In this document: positions 22,295 to 32,867 of the stretch, piece after piece
How the letters are laid out: the number at the start of each line of letters is the position of its first letter
Position numbering within the stretch: position 1 is the stretch's first letter
NCBI GenBank assembly: GCA_022828595.1
Contig: JAKGHH010000008.1
Coordinates: 24,296,378 to 24,360,377, forward strand
Direction of reading: 5' to 3'
From: Nelumbo lutea
Taxonomy: Eukaryota; Streptophyta; Magnoliopsida; Proteales; Nelumbonaceae
DNA: 64,000 nucleotides
Position numbers and translations under genes: made by a program
The notes under the pieces: model-generated
The model's input: the letters and a program-made list of their open reading frames with translations, nothing else
The model's database searches: none
Told to the model about the DNA's origin: nothing

Positions 22295-22596
22295 CAGGGG
22301 CGGAGCCAAGTATACTAGTGGGAGCAGGTTTGGCAAAATATAATAAACTAGGTCATTGACCTCCCAAAACTTGAATTAAAATGTAAAGGATCATACTCTA
22401 ACTCTCCTCTGACCCCCAAAAGAAAAAAAAAATGAAATTGTTTATTTTTTCTTTAAACAATATGTAATAGATTTAAACCTTCTCAAACCATTTTTCCCTA
22501 CACCCTACTTCTTCTGCTCTCTATCTCATTTTCTTGTTCAACTTCCCCCCACCCCCCTCCCCCCCCAAAAAAAAAAGAAATTTCCTGGCTCCACTG
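22295..22596. mobile_element. hAT-like MITE, 302 bp
   Basis: Ends CAGGGGCGGAGCCA and TGGCTCCACTG are inverted and the 8-bp duplication TATTTAAG flanks it at 22287-22294 and 22597-22604. Same family as 19645-20504. It holds a C/A-rich run near its right end. Confidence 0.88.
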
Positions 22597-22604
22597 TATT
22601 TAAG

Positions 22605-25315
22605 GGTATTTTTTATTAAAAAATAGTGGGGTCTCGAAACGCTTGTAAACAGGTGTACTGGGACCCCAAAGATACGATTAGATACACCAAATACAGGAGC
22701 GTAATGTATCAAAATTTTGAACCTTGAAAGAATCTCATCAAAATTTATTTAGGGATATTCTCCAATGTAAATTTTTTCTTAAGCTATTTGGTTCAGAAAA
22801 AGAAATGGTTATTGAACCAAAACAATAGAAGACGATGTTTTTAGTTATCTTTGTTTTTATTTCTAAAACTGAAATTCATTAATTTTTAGTTTAAAGAACA
22901 TGTTTTCATCTGGTTATAATCTGATATCATGAACATATAATAGTTGTACTACAAAATTTGTTTTTGCTTTAAAAGCCATCAGCTTAATGGGTTCAAAAAC
23001 ATGAATTGCTTTTTGAAACAAAATCAACTTGTTTTTACTTTTCCAAAAACATACCTGAGTCGTTGATACTGCAAAAACAAATGAAAACAAAAAACATTCA
23101 TGTTATAAAACACATCTAGGAGCCATCAGTTGGGTTGATTTAGGTGGTGTTCGGCATCGTGGAATGTCCACGAGATATTGTGTTTAGGAACACGCAACAT
23201 GCAACACTTGTCCACAAGATATCTCGTCTATGGGTTTTTCTCATGGATCAAACCATGCAACCCCATTTTATGTTATGAGCATTGATCATGTGTTTTGCAT
23301 ATGATATTTATCCTAAACTAACCCCATTTCTTTTTACCGTTGCAGTATCTCACAGAGCACGGCCGCATTACTTCTCCGGTCGCCGCTACTTGCTTCTGCG
23401 CTTGGCACTGCAACTCTGACCATCAGTGCTCACTCACTTGCTTCTACAGCTTCAACCATTGCTGCATTGAACCACCAGCGTTAAGTTCTCCTTCTCCAGC
23501 CACCCCTTGGCTTCTTTTTTTTTTTTTTTCGTTGGTGTTCTTTTTCTGCAAGTTAGAACATAGACATTGAGAGCCTCTATGACACGTTCTTTGAATATCT
23601 TTGAATATTTTCTTCGTTCTTTTCTTGCCTTTTGTTTTCAATTTTTCTTGATATGATTTGGAATCCAATACCTCTTGTCATATGTTGGTCCCTATGGAAA
23701 GAACACAATGAGAGCATTTGAATCCAGACTCCAATTTGAATTCAGTCCCATTCCAATTTGAATCCCTTTTGTTTAAGTTGAACTCTGATATTTGTTTATT
23801 GGATTGAATTTGAAATTAGCCAGATTAGATATGGATACTAATTCACTTTATTCAAATAAATTGTTAAAATTTAGAGTTCTCTAGGATTATGTGGGAGTTG
23901 GGATTTAAATAAGCAACTGGATAGAATTAGTTTCAGTCCTCAATGAACTTCTTGTATTCTGTATATCTCATTTGTGAAGCTTTTTGGCTTGCGATGAGTG
24001 ATATTTGGGATGTTCAAAGCCTTCAACACATGGCCAAACACAGGTTTCAGTAAGAGGAGAAAGTTGGGCTTTGTAGACTGAGAGGAACAGGGGGGTCTTT
24101 GAGAACGAAGTATCTTCATCAGAAGAGTTGTTAGGCAAGGAAGAAATGATTTTGTACAAATAGGCATGAGCAAGCATGAGAAAAGACTTTGCTGGTTATA
24201 CGTGAAAATGTAGATAAACCTCACTTATACATATCATTTTGATGCCACTATCTGTATCTTTCTGCTTGAAGAGTTGTACATGATACTGTTTGGGCTCAGC
24301 CCTTCAATAGACTACATTACCTTTTCTCAGAAAAAAAAAATTAAATAATAACTTTAATGGGAAGCAAATTTATATCAAACCAGTCTAAATGAATGCCAAA
24401 AAAGCTACCCACCTTCTAGAGTTCAGAATCATGATTAAGTTCCTTGTTTTCCTATTTGTAAGCATAGAAATTGATAAGAAAATGTCGGCCAACATTTTCT
24501 CAATGGCATTAGTAGTTGTTTTGCTACAGAACAAATGGAGCAACTGCCTGAACTTGATGCTCTAATGATGCAGTCTCTTCACTTCTCAACTCCATTAATC
24601 ATTGATTTAGAAATGCTTTGATCAGAGAATAAAATGCCAACAGCAAGTTAAAAAAATTAAATAAAGTCATATCTGGTTTGCAGCTCCACCATCACATGGT
24701 CTCGTGTTTGCATTCAGAATTTAAGTATGTAGAAATTTTTGTTTTTAGAACAAGGGAAAATAAGATTTTACTTCAATTCAGAATAGTATTAATAACAACA
24801 AGGGCAGGGCCCATAACAGAAGTCCAGACCCCGAAACCACAAGATTTACACAATACACCCTCCAGAGCTGGACTGCCATGGGGACATATAACCACTTCCC
24901 TTAGCAAAGAACCAAAAGCCAAGATTGCCAAGGGTGAAGTTAATAAGATCCTGATGCTTTTGATTGCATATTCATAAAGCCAAGATCACGTGTCAATCCA
25001 GACTAGTCATAGATGGAGGACCCACTAGATAGGCCATTTGTTCAATTATGCAGTGTACGTCATCCCTATATTGATCCTTGTATGTAATTTTGTAAGTCTT
25101 TAATCTAGAAATTGCTTATAAAAAGGGTCTATTTTGACCACTAGACAATGTCTTTGGGGCAGAATTTTTTTCCCACAGATAGAGGATGAGGAGACTCCAG
25201 AGCTATAAACTGACCTGCGATGTAGAAGACTCCTAGGTCATTTACAAAAGCTCATTAAACAACACAATGGATTCAAATATAGACCAGAACTCATGCCTTC
25301 TTCCACTTTACTTAC
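22605..25315. other. Intergenic, no gene supported
   Basis: The 22783-23110 part resembles 31080-31430 in repeating runs such as CCAAAAACA and TGTTTTTG. Frames at 23340-23570 and 23940-24224 have no recognisable product. Possible further exons of the CDK5RAP3-like fragment were looked for downstream on the minus strand and not found. Confidence 0.45.
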
Positions 25316-26016
25316 ACGAGTCTGATCAGAACTCATGCCATTGTTTGTTGATGAATCGTGTATGGCATCACTGATATTTACCATTTTGGGGGTTCTTTTT
25401 TTGGATTTTGAGAGGGGGGAAAGTTGGTCAATGGGAACCAAAATCCCATTGACCAAGAATCCCATATTTTTTTTTTCAGATTTATGTAGGGACCAGGGAA
25501 AGTTTATTTTCCTGAGATACCCATCTCCTAGGTGGGTAAGTAATTTTCCCAACGAGGGAAAAAGTTGCCAACACTTGAATGGGACAAGAATGCTCTTTTT
25601 AATTATGAATTTTTATGGTTAAAATGACCATTGCCTTATTTATATGAGAAATAAAAGAGCATGGACAAATACACTTACCCAGGTAAGTGTTTCCCAAGAA
25701 AAACTTACCCAAATAATTGCATTTATCGGGATAAATAATTTACCGAAAAGAGAACAGGGCCTTCGTAAGGACCTAATCCATTTGCAGGATCATCCGTTTC
25801 TTCCACAACCCCAATGTCCCAATCAATCTGGGAGCTTTCTAGAGAAATATTCCAGTCAATGGCATTAGTTCCAAGATCCCCTGTCATAAGAGAAGCTGCA
25901 TTGACCTTTGAAAGATCTATTACAGAATCAAGGTCCTCAAGGACCACAGAAATATTCAGAGAAGGGGGATTTTCACGAATGTCCCTTAAATTTGGCAGCA
26001 CATTCCCTAAAGAGTT
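25316..26016 (-). pseudogene. Single CDK5RAP3-like exon, interrupted by a MITE
   Basis: Read on the minus strand, an acceptor (TATGACTGCAG) precedes an open frame with LPNLRDIRENPPSL and the paired IDW motif (AIDWNISLESSQIDWDIG), then NGLGPYE. The frame is then broken by a 374-bp insert. Beyond it the same frame resumes with MVNISDAIHDS and ends SSDQTR at a strong donor, GTAAGT, at 25315. Repeated IDW motifs and this middle segment resemble plant CDK5RAP3 homologues, which act with the UFM1 ligase complex. No other exon was found nearby, so this is a gene fragment, not a working gene. The family call is from memory and should be searched. Confidence 0.6.
25388..25761. mobile_element. Tourist-like MITE inserted in the CDK5RAP3-like exon
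   Basis: Ends GGGGGTTCTTTTT and, inverted, GGCCCTGTTCTCTTTT are similar. TTT at 25385-25387 and TTC at 25762-25764 look like a 3-bp duplication. Removing the insert and one TTC joins the two coding parts in frame. It contains short palindromes such as GGTAAG/CTTACC. Confidence 0.65.
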
Positions 26017-26283
26017 CTGCAGTCATATTTATAAACTAGACTTACTTTATGAATGTGCAAACAAGTTCACCTGGTCATCCACTATTCGTTTAATATATTC
26101 ATCGTTAAGAGGATGACTCTATGCTGATGTGTTTTATAGCTCAGACTCTTGTTATCTAACATAACCCTTATCTTAGGTAGGAGTATATACTATGTTGTTT
26201 GTCAAGATTGTAAGATGTATTTGATTGTGCTCACTCCACCCGCTCAAATTCTACAGAAATATATGTCCATCCAAGCAAATACA

Positions 26284-26945
26284 ATGCAAGAGAAAATAGC
26301 AAACGAATCTGCAACATGGTGTGAGGCCGAGGAAAGGACATTCATAAAGTTGATGGTTGAACAAGTAAAAGTACACAATAGGCCAACATCAACTTTTAAT
26401 ATGGAATGTTGGAAAAATATTATGGAGAAATTCAACCAGAGAAATCACAAGTCATATAGTCGAGATCAATTCAAGAATAAATTTCATCATCTAAAGAAAA
26501 AGTTCAACAATTATCAAAAAATTTGTAGCCATACAAGGGTCACCATAGATCCAACCACAAGGAAAACAAGTGCTAGTGAGAGTGTATGGGACTACCTTAT
26601 TTCAGTAAAAATATTATGAACATATATATAGATTATTGTTTTTTTATAGATTTTAAATTATTAGGATGCTAACACCAAATATACTTCATGTAGAAGTATA
26701 AGTGTGCTAAACATAAACAGATAAGGAAAAAGGGTTGCCCCTACTATAAGGAGTTGGAGATCATTTATTCAGGGACTAGTGCAACTGGTTTCACCTCTAT
26801 GGATAATGTGGAGACCCCTTCAAATGAAGAAAATGATCAAATCCCGTTGACACAGGAGTTGATTGGTAACAACTCCCCCAATGACATACAAACACCTTAT
26901 GTTTCCACTCCAGACACCCCAAGAGTTAACATTGAGCACATTTGA
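26284..26945 (+). pseudogene. SANT/Myb-like ORF of a PIF/Harbinger-type element, degenerate
   Basis: The first part (26284-26619, about 111 codons) has the trihelix/Myb-like pattern: WCEAEERTFIKLMVEQ, CWKNIMEKFNQR, QFKNKFHHLKKKFNNYQKI, ESVWDYL. The second part (about 26712-26945) reads RKKGCPYYKELEIIYSGTSA and a Ser/Pro/Thr-rich tail. This is the layout of Myb/SANT-like (Myb_DNA-bind_3) proteins that accompany PIF/Harbinger transposases and of the L10-interacting Myb family. The two parts are separated by stops and may be joined by an intron (GT near 26605, TATAG near 26649). The transposase remnant follows on the same strand. Confidence 0.7.
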
Positions 26946-27073
26946 CACGTTGCACTACAAATGTTCCCTACCATTGAGCACACAGATTAACAACCACCTA
27001 CAGACAGATTAACAAAAAGATGTTCCCTACCATCATCTCTTAATAAAGAAAGTCACGTTGCACTACAAATGTG
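26945..27073. repeat. Imperfect local duplication between the two Harbinger ORFs
   Basis: CACGTTGCACTACAAATGT occurs at about 26945 and again at about 27054. GTTCCCTACCAT and ACAGATTAACAA are also each present twice. The duplication is about 109 bp apart and scrambled. Confidence 0.7.
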
Positions 27074-27269
27074 TTAACAATGTGCTCATTTGACAAGTAG
27101 TTTGTGTTTCTTTATGTAGGTTGAGAAGGATCAGGACATGACTCTAGAGTGTTTGCAAAAACTATATCTTGTCTCCACTTAGAATTCCCCCACCCACCTC
27201 CAAGTAATATAATACAACCTATTTGTTGGTTTAGAAACAAGTTTAAGCCTAACTAAAGTATATGGTTGT

Positions 27270-27748
27270 CTATGGTTTTATTTAAGAAAGTACTATGTTA
27301 TAGATTTTGGATATCCCTTTGGTGATGGTTACATAATACCTTTTTTTTTTCTGGAGAGCAATATCACTTAAATGATTTTAAGGGACATCGAAAGTTTAGA
27401 CCGAAGAAGGAATTATTTAATTATAAGCATTTTTCACTAAGGAATATTATAGAGAGATGTTTTGGTATATTGAAAGGGAAGTTTCCTATCCTACAAAACA
27501 TGCCACCATTTGACTTACAGATGTAGTTACATCGTTATGGTTTGTTTCATCACATACAATGTCATTAAGAAAGAAGCTATTCATGATAAAGATATTGATG
27601 CATAGTCAAGGAAGGACATGACAATTGGGGATGAAGGCAAAAATTATGATGATGATAGTGAACAAATGGATTTTGGAACAACTAATGTTAGAGATAATAT
27701 AGCTGATAGGATTTGGGAGCAATATCAATTGTACCAGTTTGATGCTTG
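27270..27748 (+). pseudogene. PIF/Harbinger transposase, C-terminal remnant (DDE_4 type)
   Basis: KYYVIDFGYP is followed, after a T-run that shifts the frame, by GEQYHLNDFKGHRKFRPKKE, LFNYKHFSLRNIIERCFGIL and KGKFPIL. These match the end of Harbinger-type nucleases: the second aspartate region, then the RN.IER.FG.LK.RF.IL motif with the catalytic glutamate. A TAG stop at about 27524 and frame changes follow, and the tail DNIADRIWEQYQ appears near 27700. The N-terminal helix-turn-helix and first aspartate are not recognisable. It would excise and reinsert TIR elements such as the Tourist MITEs in this window, but it is not functional. Confidence 0.8.
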
Positions 27749-27879
27749 AATTTTAAGTTGTTGTGTATTTGATTTTGTTTATTTGACAGTACATGATGCT
27801 GACTTTTAAACGTGGTTTTGGAATGGCTAACTTTCAGTTTGATGCTTAACTTTCAATTGACTTAGATGAAATCAACATT

Positions 27880-28240
27880 TTTTTTGAATTGCAAATATCA
27901 TGCTATATGAACTTGCATGAAAAATTTAATTACATTTAATCAAACAAATGTATATTGTATTAATAATTAAGTTTCAAATATTATTAATTAATGTTAATAT
28001 TATTTTTAATTGTTAAGTTTTGAATATTACTTTTATTAATATTAATTGTTATTGATATTATTACTTATTATTAAATGTTATTAATATTGTTATTAATATT
28101 ATCAAATATCATTAATGTTACTATTCATTTATTATTATTATTATTGATTTTATTAGTTATTAACATTCTTAGCAATTTACTATTATTATTAAATTGTGTA
28201 TATTACTAAAAAATAAAATATTATTTTTTAATTATTAATG
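27880..28240. other. Very AT-rich low-complexity stretch
   Basis: Repeating ATTAATATT, TTATTATTA and similar words with almost no G or C. No coding potential. The right end of the Harbinger element may lie near here but I could not place its terminus. Confidence 0.7.
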
Positions 28241-28414
28241 GCATAAGTTATCTTAAATGTTGTAGTTGAGATGCATGGAATCAAGCACAAGGTGTGAACA
28301 TCCATAGCAGTTTGGTGTGAATTGATCCATACATTTTTCTTCACAGTGTAAGACAAATACCCTGTTGGGGTGTGTTGTGTTTTTCTGTGATGTGGATTAG
28401 AAAACCCGCTTAAC

Positions 28415-28600
28415 TGAAGTGGGATAACCAAGAGACTGTCCAAAATCTGTTTGGAAATTTTTAACCAATTGTTTTCCTCCGAATATGCCATATCAAACAG
28501 TATATAAATCATCCATTGTTTTCTCATGCAGTGTATTAATAACAAGTATAAAATTTGTGTTCTGAAAAGAAGGTAGAAATGAATAGACCTCCTTAGGTTA
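28415..28600. repeat. Dispersed repeat copy, related to 18880-19077
   Basis: Matches the earlier copy in word order over about 180 bp in the same orientation. The overlapping minus-strand frame at 28228-28671 is therefore probably repeat sequence, not a gene. Confidence 0.5.
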
Positions 28601-29750
28601 TTGAGCTGAAACTTGGTATGGGAGATGGTCAATATGAATAATATGTGAGACTGAGATTGCAATTTCTGCAACCAATTGATCTTAAACTAAAAGATCTGCT
28701 TATGGTATTAGAAATGAAAATTTTCTACATGCTGCTAAGAAGATTTAACAGACGTTTCTGGTGATATCACAAAGAAACAAATTTTTCTTAAAAAAAAACA
28801 AAATTAAAAAGAGTCTCATCGTTGTCGGTTGCTCGAAACGATAATGAATCTAACCCAGTAGTTTAAATGTTATTAATCACTTTCATTCCGAAAGCAACTT
28901 CATAACGAAGCCACTAATGATGATTATCCTTCTTTATGACATTGTACCTATATAAATACAAATAGAGACAAAAGAAAATGACGAAAGTGGTTTAATTTTG
29001 TCTTGACTCGAAAGGTGTAAAGCCAAAGCCCAAAGGTTTTCATTTCTCATCTCAACATATTCAATATATTCATATATATTCATAGTCGGGATAAGGCTTA
29101 AATGCTGATGATGATGATAACTCTAAACATCCCCAGCTTTGTTTGCTATTGATCATTTCAAAAGAGTTGTTTGGAAGAGGTTTGTTCTCTCATTGAAGTG
29201 ATAAGACTTATTGTTTCTTTGTGGTTGTAAATTATCATTTTTAATTATGTTCCTCAGAGTTTAGAGTGTGGTCAAGTATATCACAATTATGTTCACAAAA
29301 ACTATCATTTTTAATTCTGTTTGATATCCTCTAGATGTTGCTAAAGAAGAATCCTTTTCCCATTATTATCATGTTAAATGACAACTTACGAATCAAAATG
29401 TCGTGGTTTTTTAGCTTTTTGTGAAAGGTTTTTTCGTTAAAAAAGTTTATACATTGAAATTGTGATATACTTGCATGATTCTTTAATTTGGCTTGTATAT
29501 CAGCTATTCCACTGCCAAATAAACATAGGTGCTACAAGCCAAAAGTCTGTATTTTACCAATTCAGCACCATTTAAACAACATACTCCAAACCAATATGCA
29601 AAGTGTTTGAGATATATCCGGTACTCCGTAGTCCATATTTCACTTATTTTGAAGTATTCTGAAGAGGGATTCTAGATACTAGCTAGTGTATTCAGGAGTT
29701 TCTGAATACTTCTTATTTCTTCATATGTATCCCCATCTATTCGACAAGGA
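28601..29750. other. Intergenic, nothing recognised
   Basis: AT-rich sequence with no frame, repeat or RNA structure I can support. Confidence 0.45.
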
Positions 29751-30129
29751 TAGGGGTGCCAATGAATCATGTTTGGGTTGTACCCGTCTAAATCAAAATC
29801 AATTTGAATAGATTGGATGAACCAATAAGACATACTGAATTGAACCAATCTCGACTTGATGATCCAAAGTATTTATTGGATTGGATTGAACCAATATCCA
29901 GTCCATTGACATAAGAAAAGAATATGGGTGTCAATAAATCAGGTTTGGGTTGTTGGATCCTATCTAAATTAAAACCAATTTGAACAGTTTAGAAGTTCCA
30001 AACATTGAATTGGACCCCTTCAGAATGGAACAAGTATTCAACAGATTGGAGTGGGCCTGGTCTATCTGTAATGATCTCATACTGGACTGGATCGGGTTGG
30101 ACCGATATCCAGTCCATTGATAGCCCTAA
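29751..30129. mobile_element. GGGTGTCAAT-family element, diverged copy
   Basis: Starts TAGGGGTGCCAATGAATCA and ends CCAGTCCATTGATAGCCCTA. A second internal start, GGGTGTCAATAAATCAGG, near 29930 divides it into two related halves, as in the other copies. No clear target duplication. Confidence 0.6.
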
Positions 30130-31754
30130 CCATGACCCTCTCTTATGGCTTAAAAATTCCCACAATCCCATTTATATTTCACTTTTATTTTGGTCTATCT
30201 ATCTATGTTTATTAACTACCCCCATGTTTATAAGTTCTGGCTTGGTTCCGGGAATTGCTATTCATTAAAAAACAAAGCAATAAATAATTCAGTGAAACCA
30301 CTTAAATCATTACCAATTAATGGCCCCTAATAAACATATTCTGAGTTTCACCTAAATTCAAGTGCTTTTTTACAATCAACCTCCTAAAATATGAAAAAGG
30401 AAAAGAAAGAATCGATGAACAAAAAAAATCACCATTTCCTTGAGAGTCGAGTTTCATAGTTGAATCATGCATTTTCCAAACACATACATGCATTTGCTCA
30501 CAGAACATACATCTATACTATTGTAAATTAGATAATTGTTAATTATCTGAGATCTTATCGATAAAATGCCCTGTTTACTGTACATTGTATAGAACATAAT
30601 TCAATTCAATTTCCTTCAAATATACTGAGCATTTAGATTTGTTAATCGTGTTCACAGTTGATGAGTTAGATCCATGAGTTACAAGTCAAGGACCCAAATG
30701 TGTAGCAACCTTGTTGTCTTGTAAACCATGGAGTAATCCTTTCATCTCAATTCTCCAATGAAGAGAAAGCACTAGATGTTGACAATGTTCAAAGTATCAA
30801 TAGCTACTGTATTATATCGTATCGGTATTATATATAGATTCAATAAAACAATGAAAGTTAGGTTTAATAATTTAAAATGTTAATGGCCATCCTGATATAT
30901 TTCCTGTGAAATATCAAATGAAAGAAAAAAGAGTACTTCTTGTTGAAAACTCACAGTTGGTCCATTGATGAGTTATATTATGGCATTTGTATGCAGTCTG
31001 CAACTTAATTATTTCCGATCTTGTATATTCTAAAATTTGTCTTTGCAGTATTAGAAAACTTAGGGTTCTACAATGTGATTTTTTTTCTTGTTGCCGTTTC
31101 AAAACCCAAAAACAGATTGTTTCTTAAAACAAAATCACAAAAATCCTGTTATTGGTTGTGTGTTATTTTATTTCCAAAATTATAAACATGTTCTTGAATC
31201 GGGTTTCAAAAACATTTTTTCACCTGATTATTCAACCCTATGTTCTATAAATCATATAATTTCTATACTGGAAATTTTCTTTTTGTTTTAGAAACCTACG
31301 TTTTTGTTGGTTTCAAAAGCATATATTGATTTTTGACTAAAGGAGTACTTAAGAACATGTTTTTGTTTTTTGATAATGTGACAATTCCAAAAACAAATTA
31401 AAATAAAAACATCCATGTTAATTGTACAACGCCCCCTTAGTTTCTCAATAATCACTTAATGCTCCAAATCCTTTCAATGGATTTCCTCTCCCTAAAAATG
31501 GTAAAATGTGATAAAAGAGGTGATGGGTACATTAAAAGTTGATGCAAGAATGTAAAAGCGTAGCATTGGTTGTAATTATTTGTAGACTCTCTCATGAAGC
31601 AAACCTAAATTTGATATGGTCTATCACATTGACACAGATGCTTATAACGATGCTGTTGATCAACTTAATATTTTTCATGGATGTCCTCAACGTGAGAGAG
31701 GGAGAGGGGGGGAGAGGCTTAGCACCCACTCTTCTAAATTTTTATTTTTTTCTT
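30130..31754. other. Intergenic, nothing recognised
   Basis: The part at 31080-31430 is a low-complexity repeat similar to 22783-23110. Other frames are short and have no recognisable product. Confidence 0.45.
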
Positions 31755-31995
31755 ATTTTTTGATCGATAATAAATAACTTTCATTAAAAATTAAGGTTTA
31801 TGTACACCAATGGAGATAAACTATCTTAACTCCCCCAAGAGAATCTGAAATCCACTCAAAAGAAAATGAAATATGCAATTATAAAGATTCCCTATTCATC
31901 CCTCATTTGGTTAACCTATGAGCAAAAGAATTTGCACTTCTAATAAAAAAGAAATTTTGAATACCATTTTGATTCAAAACCTAAGAATATCTCCT
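31755..31995 (-). pseudogene. Probable LINE 3' end, RNase H remnant
   Basis: On the minus strand the frame reads RSANSFAHRLTK, close to the R.AN..AH.LA motif at the end of the RNase H domain of plant L1-type LINEs. It is followed after a stop by WISDSLGGVKIVYLH and then a short AT-rich tail, as in LINE C-termini. No reverse transcriptase is present, which fits the usual 5' truncation. The match is short. Confidence 0.45.
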
Positions 31996-32429
31996 TCATT
32001 CTATATCACGGTCAGCTCGGTTCTGAATCTAAGGTCCCACCATGGAAGAAACCAGACCCTTGCACCCTTGCATGACCCTTAGATCCCAGGAGATCACATC
32101 TACAAGAGATTTTCCATGGGAAAACCAAAGCATAAATCCTAACATAGTTCTGACCATACCAGAGTAAACTCAAATGATGAAGAAAACAGAATAGCATAGG
32201 ATACAATAATGGAGATAAAAAAACTACCATAATCTGTCATTCCCTAGAATGTGGTTTCATGTATCTCATAACCAGAATCTCAAAGTTGATTTGGTTAATA
32301 AAGGCCTTTGGCTGAGTTGGATCAAATCAAATATAAGGCCTTTGGCTGATTTGGTTATTCTAAAGGTGACTTTTACACTGAAATCCAGCAAATATAACCC
32401 ATTCAAGGAACTGAGAAAATTGATATGCC

Positions 32430-32735
32430 GTTGCTCTAGAAAATGGTGACACATAAAAAATCAGTGCTCCAAAAAACAGTAATTTAAACAACAACAAATT
32501 TGAGGTTTTCTCAATTTGAATCTCGTTGCTGCCAACAAGAACATAATGTGGCAGTGACATAAATTTCCTGGGCGGCAGTGCTAAAAACAAATATGGAGCA
32601 GGTATCAAACAGGTGTTACTATTACCCCAAGAATCGTCCTACTGACGGCAATGTTTTCAAACAAAAAAACCATTTTCCAACCCACATCAGAAAACGAAAA
32701 CGGTGCTGTATATGCAACATATATGCCAAACACAA
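32430..32735. mobile_element. MITE copy downstream of the NPY-like gene
   Basis: Shares with 55011-55400 the words AAAATGGTGACACAT, TGCTGCCAAC, GCAGTG/GTAGTGA, AATATGGAG and the right end TATGCCAAACAC. The left terminus is altered. It begins about 130 bp past the NPY-like stop codon, so it may lie within the gene's 3' untranslated region. Confidence 0.6.
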
Positions 32736-32867
32736 AAGCCTTTCTTTTCATTCTTTGGATAACTATTAACTAAGCAGAAAGATACATAAATTAGCTTCAA
32801 CAAAATAACTACCACTTTTTACAATTGGATATTACATTCTTCAGTAATCTAGGTACACTCCAAATTC

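Noticed and set aside
23340..23570. Cysteine-rich 76-codon plus-strand frame
   Set aside because: Cysteines are few and irregular, and the frame runs into a poly-T tract; no signal peptide pattern of a defensin-like protein.
28228..28671. 147-codon minus-strand frame
   Set aside because: Part of it overlaps a dispersed repeat shared with 18880-19077, and the product has no recognisable motif.
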